DNA of 64,000 nucleotides, taken from the NCBI RefSeq assembly GCF_033958435.1, contig NC_134167.1, positions 9,956,001 through 10,020,000 on the forward strand. Reading direction: 5' to 3'. Position numbers and translations under genes: made by a program. The DNA comes from Carettochelys insculpta. Taxonomy: Eukaryota; Chordata; Testudines; Carettochelyidae. Position 1 is the stretch's first letter; each line of letters opens with the position of its first letter. This document shows positions 1 through 16,900 of this stretch, piece after piece. Under the pieces are notes generated by a model. It had not been told where the DNA came from. It searched no databases and saw only the letters and a program-made list of their open reading frames with translations.

Positions 1-4450
<4,450 letters not shown>

Positions 4451-5574
4451 GCTTCCTCCCGGCTCTAGAAAGAGCCTTAGGGCTCCAACGTTTTGTGACA
4501 ATTGAGAAAGGGGTGGCCGGGGGCTGCTAAATGGGATGTGAGGACCCTATAGATTCCATGGCGTTTGTTGGGATGAACACAGGGGACCCTCAGTTCTATG
4601 GAAATGGCGAAATGGAATGTTGAGTTCCCCATCTCCCACCCCAAAGTTCTGCAGGAGGAGCGGGTTGGAGTGTGGGTGTGTGTAGGGGGGGGCCCGGAAA
4701 TTGAATTTCCCGTGCAGTTGGGGGTTCTTCTGAATGGAACCTTTTAGAAACATGTAGGTCTTGGCCTGGAGGCTGCTACAGGACTGGGTGGGGTGGGGCC
4801 TGCTGAGTGAAACGTCAGGGGTCTGTAGGGTCCATTGCACATGTGGGGGCTGCCAGATAGAATGGTGGGTCCCTGTCTGTTTCAGGTATGTGGTGCACAA
4901 GTGCTCCCCTCTGTGCGTAGGGGCTCTTAAAAGAAAGCTGGTTCCTGGAGCTTAGTTTGGTGGCATTGCCTGGGTGGGGGGTGGGGGACGTTGCAGAGGC
5001 AAGATGGAATGTCAGGGATCTGGCCATTCCATAGGCATTGTGAAAAGAGACAGGATGGAATGCTGGAATTTTGAAGGTTTTGTAGCAGTGTGAAGTTTTG
5101 AGGGGCTGAATGATGGTTTTCTGAAGCCGCCATGGTAGATGTAAGCTACCATATAGGATGTTAGGCTGTTGAGTTTGTGCCAATTTTGGTGGGTTTTGTG
5201 GTGATGTAACCAATTTGTTGCCTCTAAGAATCCTTCCAGTTTCCATAATGCTGCACTTTGTGGTCAGTCAAAATACCACAGAGTTCAGAACCACTGCCTA
5301 CAAATGGACAAGTCCTTCTTCTCCCTCCCAGTTAAACATAGTTCCTTATTTGCAATCAGCTGAAGGTCTGTAACACACAGCCTAGCTAGCTTCTCCAGTT
5401 ACAGACCCCTGATGTGCACTTTCGCAACTGCATTATGATGTCAGTATCTGCAGCAGCTCCAATACATCGTTACCTGCCACTTTTCTTTGAAATGGCAAAG
5501 CCTTTCTTGAATGTTTTCTTGAAAGTTCTGTCCTAGAAATTATTGTGGGGAAGTTCTATGGCCTGTGTTAGATA
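4451..5574. other. Intergenic region upstream of PCNA
   Basis: G- and T-rich on the plus strand, with no conserved exon, no clear repeat and no RNA gene. Open frames on both strands have no recognisable protein features. Confidence 0.6.
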
Positions 5575-5808
5575 GACCTAGATAAGAACTAGATCAGTTC
5601 TTCGAGGTTAGGTCCATTAATGGCTACTATCCAGAATGGGAAGGAATGGTGTCCCTAAGCTCTGTTTGTCAGAGGCTGGAAATGGATGACAGGAAAGGGA
5701 TCATTTGACGATTCCCTGTTCTGTTCACTCCCTCTGCGGCATCTGGCATTGACCGCAGTTGGAAGATGTGATACTGAGCTAGATGGATCTTTGGTCTGAC
5801 CCAATATG
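5575..5808 (+). mobile_element. L3/CR1-type LINE 3' end, left part
   Basis: Typical 3' end of an L3/CR1 LINE in sense orientation, with blocks such as GGTCCATTAATGGCTA, CTGTTCTGTTCACTCCCTC and CTTTGGTCTGACCCAATATG. The element is cut at 5808 by the LTR insertion and resumes at 6369. Confidence 0.75.
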
Positions 5809-6368
5809 TGTTATGGGAAAATCATTTATATGTCATTTTATATGCATGTTTGAAAGAGTTTGTTCTCTTAGCTTAGCACTAGTAGCTAAAGTAGTTGAAG
5901 CCTTAGGCCCAGGTCAAGCTGACCTGAGAGGAATGCTGAAAACAACAGCTGCAGAACCGGTGAAAACTGCCCGATATCATGCTAATTGGAAGTTTGCAAA
6001 ATGGAGATAAAAGGAGAATGTAAGGAGCTAAGATAACTGCCTCCTGAAGAAGATCAAACACCCAGCAACAGACTGTCCTCTTAGCAACGGAACCATCCAA
6101 TGGGGTAGAGTAAAGACCCCTACTCAGATTAGGTGATTGGACTTTGGACAGGGGTATGGGTGGTGTTACAAACTGTAAAGGGTATAATTGCCAGCGATTT
6201 CTGGGAGGCGGGGTCCTTCTCCGGAGGCACCCAGCTCGAGCTGTAATTCGGTACCTCAATAAAGGATACTTGTGGATTGGACTCTGAACTTGGAATTCTG
6301 TGGGATCCTAGAGTCGAACCCAACACCACACCTGCGTTGATGAGAGAGAGTTAAATCTTTCCCTAACA
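5809..6368 (+). mobile_element. Solo LTR of an endogenous retrovirus
   Basis: A 560-bp sequence starting TGTTATGGGAAA and ending TTTCCCTAACA, so the ends are short inverted repeats of TG...CA type. It is flanked by a 4-bp duplication TATG (5805-5808 and 6369-6372) inside an L3 LINE. It carries a TATA-like TATAATT near 6183 and a poly(A) signal AATAAA at 6258-6263, in the order expected of an LTR. There is no internal retroviral coding sequence, so this is a solo LTR left by recombination. It gives no sign of affecting either host gene. Confidence 0.75.
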
Positions 6369-6400
6369 TATGGTCGTTCTTATGTGCCATATGAGAGGCC
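6369..6400 (+). mobile_element. L3/CR1-type LINE 3' end, right part
   Basis: Continuation of the LINE interrupted at 5808: the terminal GGTCGTTCTTATGTGCC block follows directly after the LTR and its 4-bp duplication. Confidence 0.65.
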
Positions 6401-7160
6401 AGAGTAGATGATCACACTGGCCCCTTGTGGCTTGGGAATGTTTCCTCACCTGCCAAACTATGGCTTTTGTGTCTGTCTGCACAGTGTCCAGCCCTGTCTG
6501 GGCAGATAAACTCAGTATCATGAGGTTTATGCAGGTTAGGAATGGTTACACTGGAACTATAATCATGCCTGTTCTGCATGGTGCCATACCAGCGATTCTG
6601 TGGTCCTTTCTATTGGGACAGAGAAGGAGTTTTTGGCCAGTAATGATGTCCCTTTCTGGGGTGGGGGCAAGGACATAGCACATTACAGCAGATGTCCTGG
6701 AACAATTGGTATAAAGGAAGCCCTAGGTATAGGAGACTGATGCCTGTGGAGAGAGAGGTTGCAACGAGGGCAACTTGCAGGAACAGAGAGGGTGCAGTTC
6801 CCAAGTATTACCATAAGTCACCTGGGAGACATTGACCTTAATGGTAAATTCCCTGTCTAATAGGAATCAGTTCAAGCCCAGAGAGCAGCACTAGCAGCAC
6901 CCCTACTTTCAGCAGCTAGCACTGCACCATTGCCTGGCTGGCCACGGTCCCCAGACTCCTATTGCTTTGTGGTGTGGCAATCCAACAGGAGAGGGCAGTG
7001 ACAGATTAAAATAAAGGCACAAGGGGCAGTAGCCCTGGGGCTCCCAGTCGTGAGGGGCAAGGCGTCATAACTCCATTTTGTGTAACTAATTTGCCTTAAT
7101 TGAACAAAATAAATGTATCAGGTTATTCTTATTTTAAAATTAATTTAAATGTAATTTGAT
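6401..7160. other. Intergenic, no recognised feature
   Basis: No coding exon, RNA gene or classifiable repeat was recognised between the LTR-split LINE and the palindromic repeat. The AT-rich run near 7100-7160 looks like simple-sequence background. Confidence 0.5.
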
Positions 7161-7378
7161 TATCAAAACAAAAAAGCAGTCAAGTACCACTTTAAAGACT
7201 AACAAAATCATTTATTAGGTGAGCTTCGTGGGACAGACCCACTTCTTCAGACCAAAGCCATACCCTCTATTCTGGTATGCCTATGGTCGGAAGAAGTGGG
7301 TCTGTTCCACGAAAGCTCACCTAATAAATGATTTTGTTCGCCTTTAAAGTGCTACTTGACTGCTTTTTTGTTTTGATA
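7161..7378. repeat. Head-to-head pair of Penelope-like tails (long inverted repeat)
   Basis: Two arms of about 95 bp (7161-7255 and 7284-7378) are nearly perfect reverse complements around a short spacer. Each arm is a copy of the Penelope-like tail: hairpin with hammerhead-type core, AATAAATGATTTTGTT, then GACTGCTTTTTTGTTTTG. The right arm continues into the family's terminal TAGATTAGCACGACT at about 7382-7396. Confidence 0.75.
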
Positions 7379-7560
7379 GTATATAGATTAGCACGACTCC
7401 CTCTCTGTAATTTGTTTATGTATCACGAGCAATAAGTATGAACAGATTTTAAAGCATAATGATGGTACTTTAATATTTTAACAAACCGGAGGCACCATGT
7501 GAGTGCGTTGTCCCAGGGCCCCACCAGCTCTTAATCCGCCCTTGGGAGAGGACCCCGGGT
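7379..7560. other. Short intergenic stretch before CDS2 promoter
   Basis: The distal end of the Penelope-like tail is followed by AT-rich sequence. It then gives way to GC-rich DNA near 7500. Confidence 0.5.
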
Positions 7561-7896
7561 GATTACACCCAGTACACCACTACGTACACTGCTCATGGCA
7601 GCCAAGACCGGAGACCTGCCCAGAACGAGTACACATGGGTGGGGCGAGAGAGGGAGCGCTTCCGCCTTGGGAACGAGGCTGGTCCACAAAGCTGAGTGGT
7701 CACGCCCACTTCTCCCCTCTGAGCTTGCTATTGGCTCAGCTTTCCCCCCGCCCCCTTGGTACCCCCCCCCGCGCCTTCGGTCCATGGAACCCCGGGGTCG
7801 CGCGTGTTGCTGCCGTGTGGCCTCGCTTTGCGGCTCGTGGAGGTGCTGTGGCCGCTGCGGGTGCGGACCGCGGCGCGTTCGGAGCCTGGGGGCGAG
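7560..7896 (+). promoter_or_regulatory. CDS2: CDS2 promoter and 5' UTR, CpG island
   Basis: CpG- and C-rich region directly upstream of the CDS2 ATG. It has an inverted CCAAT box ATTGG at 7730-7734 and GC boxes near 7748-7756, with no TATA box close by. This is a typical housekeeping CpG-island promoter. The transcription start is not resolved. Confidence 0.7.
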
Positions 7897-7959
7897 ATGA
7901 GCGAGCTGAGGCAGAGGCTCGGCCGGGGGCCCGACGGGGCCCAGGAACCCGAGGAAAAG
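7897..7959 (+). CDS. CDS2: CDS2 coding exon 1
   Basis: Encodes [21 protein letters not shown] (21 residues). The start matches the mammalian MTELRQR start, and G is at -3. The donor GT is at 7960-7961 and the phase is 0. The stretch after MSELRQR is GC-rich and poorly conserved. Confidence 0.93.
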
Positions 7960-10900
7960 GTAGCCGGGCGGTGCCAGGGCTGCACCGAGGCACGGCACCA
8001 GCTGCTTTGCAATGGTGCTTGCAGAGGAGCCCCCCCCCCACCCCAGGAGGCGATGCACAAGGGATGGGGTGCGGAAGATGGGTAGGGGGAGCTGCCGCTG
8101 GACTGATGATGGCGTACAACGGCCTGCAGAAGAGTTTAATGATATAGATGGGCAAGGGGAGATGCAAAACTTGGGGGGGGTGCGTAAGGAATTAGGGGTG
8201 CAGTGTACATAGTGTATATACACCACTCGTTGGGAGAAGTAGGATGTGCGTGGGTTGCTCTGTGGATGGGATAATCAGCGTGAACGGGAACAAAGATATT
8301 TGCAGCCCTCCCTAAGGAATAGGGGTTACAGCGTATGGTTGGCCTGATGCAGTTCCATCCACTTGCAAGAGTTGGGTAGCCTACATGTGTTTTGGTATAA
8401 ACAGATTTTTTTGGGGAGGGGAAGGGTGTTCCACCAAACGTGTAGGCTTATTTGTCACCATCCTGAAAGGTGTATCTTTTCAGAAAGGCAATCAAAAATT
8501 TCTCCATACAAGAAGCCTTCATAAGGAGTGGGAGTGCACTAGGTGTATCTTGTCTTTAGTATGTTGTGGTGCTTGTCATTACCTAGATTACTTGCAGCCC
8601 TTAGCTGGGCTTTGATATCTTTTTAAAATAAACAAGAGCCACCTGTGCTCTTTTTTTTTTTTTTTTTTTTGAGACTATCATAAACATGTGTTCTTTTCTG
8701 AGAGGCATATTGGGGCTTTCTTGGAGTCCATCTGGTTTCTGTTGCAGGAGATATATTCTTTATATAGTCCTCTAAGTGTACACAGCATTTTACACCTACC
8801 CAAGACAACAAAATTCCTGGGTAGAGGAGCTCACTATGTAGCCATTTTATGTATTCGCCAAGAAAAGATGCCACTTTGCAGTGAAAAGTGTGGTCTCTTG
8901 CATTAGATAGAACCTATGACTTCAGCAACCTAACGAAAACATTTAACACATTCTTTAAAATTGTAATGGGAATCAAAATAGACGTTCCTTGAACACAGTT
9001 TTTATTTCTCAAAATAATAAGAATACATCCTGATAGTGCAAAGGGAAAAGTTTGCTCCTGATATGTAGCAACTCTATAAAAAGGTTGTGCTGTCAAGATA
9101 AAAATTGTATTTTAAAATCCATCTTTGTCCTTCCAATTAGTCAAATTAGGGTGACAGTGAAAATGAGAATTGAAAAACTGTATTTGCTTTTTACCTTCTC
9201 ATGCTGTCAGTTTAAATTATGCCTCTTGCTAAGCTCAGAGGCTGTTTCCTTTTGACTTGTGTTCATTAGGGCAATATTGTTGGGTATGTACCAAAAGCCA
9301 TGAATACATTAAAATCATGGCAGCATTTCTATATTTAACTAAATATCAAATGATTATGTAAAATCCTTTGTTTTCACAGATTATGTTTTGTTTATAAAAT
9401 TGCTGCCATATCCCTTTAACACCTCCCATGAGTTTTAATATGTGTGTGTGTGGGGGGGGGGTTCTAATTACCATTCTTCTGTAACTATAGAGCTGAAACT
9501 GAAGGGAGAAAAATTGCGCTTTTTGGAAAGGGGTTGCTAAAAACTTGCCTGGATGTACGTCCAAGGTTCTGACTGTCTCATAGTTTGTATAATGTTGTGT
9601 GCGGTCAGAAATTAATAATTTCCAGTTGTTCAGTGGTGGTAACATTATCATTTTTTGTGTTTAAACAGAAGAGGATTAACCCATCATCAACTAGATAATT
9701 GCATTTCTCAGTTGGAATTTATTTAGCATCAGAGAAGTTGAACGCACATGCATAAAAATAGGCTGATTGGAAATTAAGTATTCTTCCAAATAGGCAAAGT
9801 AAGAATGCTTCTTGAGAACATATTAGTGTCTTTTTTTAATTCTCAGCAAGTTCTCTTATTAAGTGTCTGGTTACTCCTGTGATTTCTTGACTCTCCCATA
9901 ATTTCCTCTGAGAGATTTTAAATGGGGAAAAAAAAGGCTTATGCCCTATAATTTTGCATAACTGTAAAAATGTAAATTAATAAAAATAGAAAAACTTAGA
10001 CTATCCACTGCAGTCATTGAAAAAGAATTCTGCCAAGCTTGCTCCTAATGCAGTACTTTTGTAAGAGTTGGAATGCTTCCTTGGAAGCTTGGAGATCCTG
10101 GTGTTGCTGAATTGAGATGAAAACATTTAATCTCAGCCAAGCAAGCTGAACTTCTTTTAGTTATTTGAAATATGATCTTTTTTTAAGAAGGTCAAAGGGC
10201 TGTTGTTTAGAATGTAATCTCTCTTATAATCGACAGATAAGGCTTTTTTCCAATACAATGAGCTTAAGGGCTCTTCCAGTTACATATGAGTCAATAACTT
10301 GAGGTGTGACGCTCTCAATAGAAATCTGGGTATTGCTCATCCCAAAATTATCCAAACTTAGAAAATAATGCAAAAACAAAGAATTTCTGCAGCTACCTCT
10401 GATGTCTCATATGGCAGCTGTTCAACAATAAAAAAAGCAATTTAGGGTGGAGAGCAAATAATATTCTGTAACTTGAGGGGAGAGAATGAGGTAGTTGTAA
10501 AGTGATTGTCTAAACTGGGTGTTGGGCTAGATTATCTCTGAATATACTCTCTGAGGTCTTCTTGCTTGTGCAGTGAGGTCCATGTGAATAGACTTATGGA
10601 GCAAGCTCAGAGCAAGACGGTGATCGTAAAGCTGATCAGGAAAAGCGTTGTCTTCCTTAATGTTCTGGAAAGTGCTTGGCCCACTTGAGGCATCACAGCA
10701 ATAGAAATAATAGCAATTGAGCAGAGCTTGTGTGCATGCTGTAATATACAATCAGGTCTTTTGGTGAACCCTGCTTCTCATGCTGGAGCATCATTGGGTG
10801 GAAGGAACATTTTTATCCAACTTTTATTATAGTGGTAGACTTGCCAAGAAGAATAATTCACTAGGGTTCTATGTTTTGCAGAAACAGTTTAGCATTGCAA

Positions 10901-13900
10901 AGAATAGAACCCTTGTGATGTTTATATATTTTATTTTGATTTTTTCTAAAGTTCTTATTTAGCATGTCAACTTTCAGTTCTTAATACCTCCACTTACATG
11001 GTGTTTTGCACTTCAGTCAGCTTTGATAACGGAAACAAAAGGGTTAGTTTCACTTTCTGGTCCTCCTTCACCAGCACAACACACTTACTTTTTCTTCCGT
11101 TGATCCAAGGGAACATCTATATGTGAAATGTTTCACTGAAATAAAAACACATTCCACTAAAAAACATTTATCTGCATATTAGATTTTGCAGAACTATAGA
11201 TTCTGCAAGGATTTGCTTGAAAAATAACTGTCTGTGGAAGTTTATTAGGCGCATGAGACAAGCATTAAGTTCTCAGCTGCTACAGTCCAGTTTAAGGCTC
11301 TTGTTCTCTCCCTCACTGATTATAAAATTGTTCTTGCTATAAAATTGGACGTGGGTGTCTTCAGTTGATGTGAGGAAACACTTTAATGGGACTGAGATAA
11401 AATTCCAGCTCCTGTTTTACAAGCATCTGGGGTGAATCACATTTTCCTTCCTGAAGTGCAGTTTTACATAAATGTACCAAACAGATCTTACTTCAATTTT
11501 TCTGTTATATACACGATCCAGGGTTGTGTTTTTTTTTTGTTTTTTTTTTCCCCAAGAGTCTCTTGAGCTAATAATGCATTCAGTTAGCATGTGTAGGAAG
11601 TAAGGAAGTCAAGACCATGCCATTTAGAGATATGGGTTTTTGGACTGCAGATTTAATTGATGCTTGACTTAGTTTTTCTATGCACACTCTTAGTGGTTTG
11701 CATCCTACATGTTGATGGACAATAATAACCCATTTAACTGTGGTGGCAGCTGCAGGAGCAAATGGGATTGGCACATTTAGCAGCTGTGCTATGAGGCATA
11801 CTTGTGCAGTGGGCCATACAGGTGAATTTTTTCCATTGCCATGTCCAGGGCATTCTAGTTGGCATGCACAAACCAAGAAACTTTGTTTCCTGCATTTACT
11901 TTTTAATACTCTCCTAACATCCCTTTTAGAAATAGAGGGATAGATGCACAGTGGATGAAAGTGTTTGTCTTCTGCCCTTGCTTTGAGGATGGGAGTGTAG
12001 TGATTTTTGGTATTTAAGGAGAGGCTCGGTGGGGAGGACTTTGAGTCCAACTTTGCTGCTCAGTCATTGAGCTTTTTGTCTAATTACCTATATACTTTAT
12101 GAAACAACCAGCAGGTTAGTGTGTAGCTAACCATCTCTTTAACTTGAGTTCTTTGTGCCTCTGTTATCCACTTGTATATTGAGTGTAGTACATGCCTGCC
12201 TCACAGGGATGTTGAGACGCTTCCATAATTAATATGAAGAGTTTTGATGATAACAAGAGCTAGGTAGGTGCCCTGTGTTGTAACACTAAAGCAAAAAGAG
12301 GGTAAAATTCCTTTAAACCCTCGTGGCAGAGCTCAGCTCTTGCATTCTGTCTCTCTGCATGGGTGTATACACATCTCCTCAGCTAGGCAGCTGGGTGCAA
12401 ACAGAAAATGGAATATAGGAGCTAAATACTGTGAGAATAGGGGAGGAAAAATGAAACCTACGACTTGAACGCTGAGGCAATTTTGAGCCCTCAGGTCATG
12501 AGGGGGCAGGTAAACCTACTACTCAAGGCCATACCCCTTTCAGCCAGGATCCAGTGGGAGCCAAGCACTCCCTCACTGCAGGCGTAGGGCACTCCTCCTC
12601 CAATGGACAGTGTGCAGTTCCAGCTTCCCACCATCCCTGCCTGCCCCCCAGCCCAAGAGCACAGTGGAAAGGCGTGGGCAATGCAGGGCCCCCATACGCA
12701 GCAAAGCAGGCAGCACACAGACCCAGCCTTCTCAGGCTCCAGGCAGAGTACTGGGGAGAGAGGATGGGTGGTGTCCAGCTCTTTGTCTTCCCCCCAGCTC
12801 AGAAATAGCAGCATGACCTCAGCGGGGCTGAATCCTGAACAGCCCACGGCATGCACACTGGATGGGGCTGGGGTGCAGAGTGTGTGGGTGGGTGGGACTG
12901 GCCGTTTGGGAAATCATTGCCTTCCCCTGTCTATTCTATGTGCTGCCCATGCTGCAGGTTGTCCTTTGAGCAGCTCCTGATTTGTACATGAATCGCTGAA
13001 GGCTCACAAGTCTGAACTACAAAGCGGGATGGCAGCTAAAGGGTCTGATGAGACCACAACTTGATCAACTTCAAATGTGGTGCTCGTCTGATTTGACATA
13101 GCCCTGAGGGGGTTTGGGTAACTTCCCGTAGTTGGGGTTCTTAAAGGAATTTAGAACTGGTGAAAAGCACCAGTTGATTTGATCTGGTAAGAGACTGACA
13201 GGTCATGTTTACTTTCAAGAGAGGCAGGATGTAGGTGGCTGCACCTGAGAGGTCCTTTTGGTCTCTATTGCCTGCTTCTTACTTTGCTTCTCTGCGACTG
13301 CCATACGAAGGTGCCAGTGAGTCTGTTACAGCGGAACTGTTTAATTAGTATGGAGGCTTGCTGCAACTAGGAATTCATCTGAGACCACTGCTAATCCAGC
13401 TTTGAGCTAAGGTTGATGTCGATAGCTGAGCCTGTTTTTCCTCAGTCCCTCTGTACCAAGAAGTGTTTATTCTTACAAGGTGCTGAGCTCACTCTGTCTG
13501 TGGGAGCTGAGGGCATTCAGCACCCTGGGAAGCTGAAAATATATATGCATTTCTCCTCTTTGCTGCCTGCTTCTTTCCTGGTTTTTTTCAATGCTGGAGT
13601 GGCTTTGAACAGTGATAGAATCCAGTGACTTAAAGATCTGGTCCTAGCATCCTTTGGTAACAATGTTTTGTGCAAGTCAGATGCACAGCGAGGTACTTAA
13701 CGTCTGCTAAGCCCTTTGTTACGGATGTAAACTGCACTGAGCTTTCCCCCACAAAAAGACCAGGCATGACACAGCAAGAACTGAAATGTTGAATCCGCTA
13801 TTTTCTGTTGGTAACATATCTCAAACAAGGACCGGTGGGGAGGAGACAAACGCTGGTTTGTTCGCAGAATCTTCTGGATGCGGATGTTGACTTCACGCAA

Positions 13901-16900
13901 ACCACTTATTTCTTTCTGTCTAGCTCAGTGTTTCATTTTGTACACCAGGATTGCCAGAGGATCAGCTATATTCTCCAGGTAGATGACTGACTTGTTTTCC
14001 TGAACTCTTGCTGTCTTTATTGGTACCTTGCTTCTGAACAGTTCTTTACCTCTTGCTGTCTTTTGCTCTGCAGAGCTTATATTTATTTACAGTTTCGAAT
14101 TAGGCCATACTAGCCTGTTGTAATGGAGACCGCCGCATTTCAGCTTGCCGAAGTCCTGAATGCTCCGAGACAGCTATTGACTGCAGTGGACTCAGCACCT
14201 TGCAAGAATAAACCCTTCTTCATAAATAAATGGTGTCCTTCTTTCTGAAGACCTGTGCAGCTGAGGTGGAGGAGGTGTTGAGTCATGGGAGCAGGAGAAA
14301 AAGTTTGTCTAAGTTGGCAGTTGCATGAGAAAACTTTCCTGGTTTACAGGTGCTAAAATAATTTGGCCACAGCGAGTGCTAGTGTAAACAGTGTGCTTCA
14401 GCAACTGTGTTCTCCTGTGCACGGTGCCAACCCCTCTTGTAGAAGGTAGAAGTATTTTGTCTGCAAAAGTGAAGACATACTGCATTTACGTGGCCTGACG
14501 TCTAGCAACACAGCCGTGTCTGAGGGTATGCCTACACTTACTGCAAAGTCAGCTCCTCTAAGGTCGATCTTCCAGGGTTTGATTTAGTGCGCCTAGTGGG
14601 GGGTGCACTAAATCCAACCATCGGAGCTCTACAGTTGGCCCTAGTATTCCTCAGTCTTGGAAGGAGTAAGAGAGGTCAGCGGGAGAGTTTCTCCTGTCAA
14701 TTTCCCTCTATGTGAGCAGCCGGAAAAATTGATCTAGGATATGTCGATTCCAGATCGAATTTTCAGTCTAGTATAGATCTGGCTTAAAAGATTTGTAATC
14801 TAGAGCAAGCCTAGGAGTCATAGCTCTGACTTTCTATTTTCTACTGTACAGCTCTCTGTACCCTTCTTAAATCTACATGTTAATTCCCTGGTCTGTAAAC
14901 AGCATATATGTTACCTCTCAGGGATATTGCAAGATTTAAAGACTTGCATAAGCAAAGATCTTGGCTTCATTTGTGAAGTGACTAAAGCTTTCTGGATGAA
15001 AGGTGCTAGACACGATAACAGGAGATAAAGGGAACCAGTTCACATACATACACGATGATGCCAGCTAGTCACATGTCCTGATTCATGCATCCAAGAAAAG
15101 GGCTGACTACCTAACTCTTCACATGATAAAGTTACAGGACTTTTGAGCAGAAACTTCACGGGGATTGCTATCATTTGACCCTCCAGTAATCTGAAGGAGT
15201 GTGTCTTACCCATGAAAGCTCATGACCCAATAAATTTGTTAGTCTTTAAGATGCTATAGGACTTGTTATCAGTGAAGGGAGTGGCATTATACTTGTTTGT
15301 GATATTGGTGGCTCTGGTGTGAATTCAACATCTTGCCCCTTGTTAAGAGCACTGGAGAAGAAGATGCAGTACGATAACTTCAGAAGTATTAGGGTTTGTT
15401 CCTTGTGTGTCTGTTGAAAATGGCTCACAATGAGGGGTTGGGATTTAGATGGTTAGTTACACAACTCTGGACACGCTGGAAACAATAGTCAAAGGTCTTC
15501 AAGATATGGGTAGCTCAGAGGTTGTTGCACGTATGTTACTGATAAGATAGTAAGAGCAAGATTTAAAAAAAAAATCTGACCCCTGTTTTGGCTTTGCTGA
15601 TGTTTGGCTAAATTTCATGTTTTAAATGTAAGCCATCCTGGATATGACCACTTACTTTTTAGGGCTCTTTTGAATCAAGAGAATATTTTAATTTTGTGAC
15701 AGTAACTCCTTACATGCAGATGCATGTATGACATAAGATCGGTTCATGAGTGGACAAGACTGTTTTCCCCCCAGCATGGGTGATTATATTTCATTCTTTC
15801 AAGTTTTGTCCTCTCATAGAACTCTGCCAAAACATGCACCATCCCCCTGCACCCAGTCTTCTTCGTATTGTGATACGATTTCCACATCATTATGATGTAT
15901 TTTATGCAAGATGGGCCATGGAGGGTGGCATTCAAAAAATTATTTGCTGAATATGATTTACTCGGTTTGCATGCCTGCATCATTTTTGTATCTGAAGTTG
16001 TGAATATTGACTATGCACCTGTTTTACAGCTTGTTAAATCTGGGTGGACATCCACCAAGCAAGACGCTTTCAGTTTAGCTAGCTAGCTGGCTGGGAACAT
16101 ACCAGTTGATGTTACAGGTTGAAACTCTCTAGTCTGGCACCCTCAAGACCTGACCAGTGCTGTATGAGAGAATTTGCCAGATGACAAGACGTCAATATTG
16201 TTTAGCAGCATTACCAACGCTTCCCCTGCTGACTGGGCTCTTAGAAGACTTTTAGGGGTAAATTAGAGCTAAATAACAGCACAGAACACTGAGATCCAGG
16301 ACTGGTGGCTGGAAACAAACTTTATGGGACCACAGTAAACTTGGCTACACCTATGATAAGTGGATATCTGTCTGACTGTAATCATGCCAGATTAGAGAGA
16401 TTCAACCTAGAGTGGGCTGTTAGGAAGAATACTAAAATAGGCCTTCAGAGAAGCTTATCCTCTACCTGGTGAGCCTTCCTAAAAATATTCCAGACTATCT
16501 GGGGGTGGACAAAGTATATCCTGTGGGTCAGGTCAGAATTAATTCATTGTCTAGCCACCTTATTGGTCAGACACAGCAGTGTTGTTAGAAGGTCCTCCCA
16601 TTTCACAAAGCTTTTTATATCCACTGCAGTCAGGGTGAAACAAGAAATCACTCCCTTGCTCTATGCATTTACCCGATACATGGCCGTTTCCAAAAGGGGC
16701 ATGCTAATAAAGAGCCCAGAATATGCTAATGAGGCATGGATGCAAATTCCTCACCCCTCATTAGCATAAGGTCACATGATTTGGAGTCCAGAAGACACAC
16801 TTCTGGACTCCAAAACAATGCGTAGAAGCATGGCCTCTGGGGGTCTTCTGGAAGGAAGTCCTCCTTCTGGAGGCCCCTTCTTTCCAAAAACGTTTGGAAA

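Noticed and set aside
4500..5250. Open frames between PCNA and the L3 LINE as a bidirectional-promoter gene
   Set aside because: No conserved protein features, and no splice or poly(A) logic that I can support.
5809..6368. A complete endogenous retrovirus
   Set aside because: Only one LTR with its target duplication; no internal gag, pol or env sequence on either side.
7531..8226. Several 100-230-codon open frames on both strands around CDS2 exon 1
   Set aside because: Low-complexity Pro/Arg/Gly-rich translations from a CpG island; only the 21-codon exon 1 matches a known protein.
15744..15983. 79-codon minus-strand open frame with protein-like composition
   Set aside because: No recognised family, splice sites or conservation evidence; not enough to call a gene.
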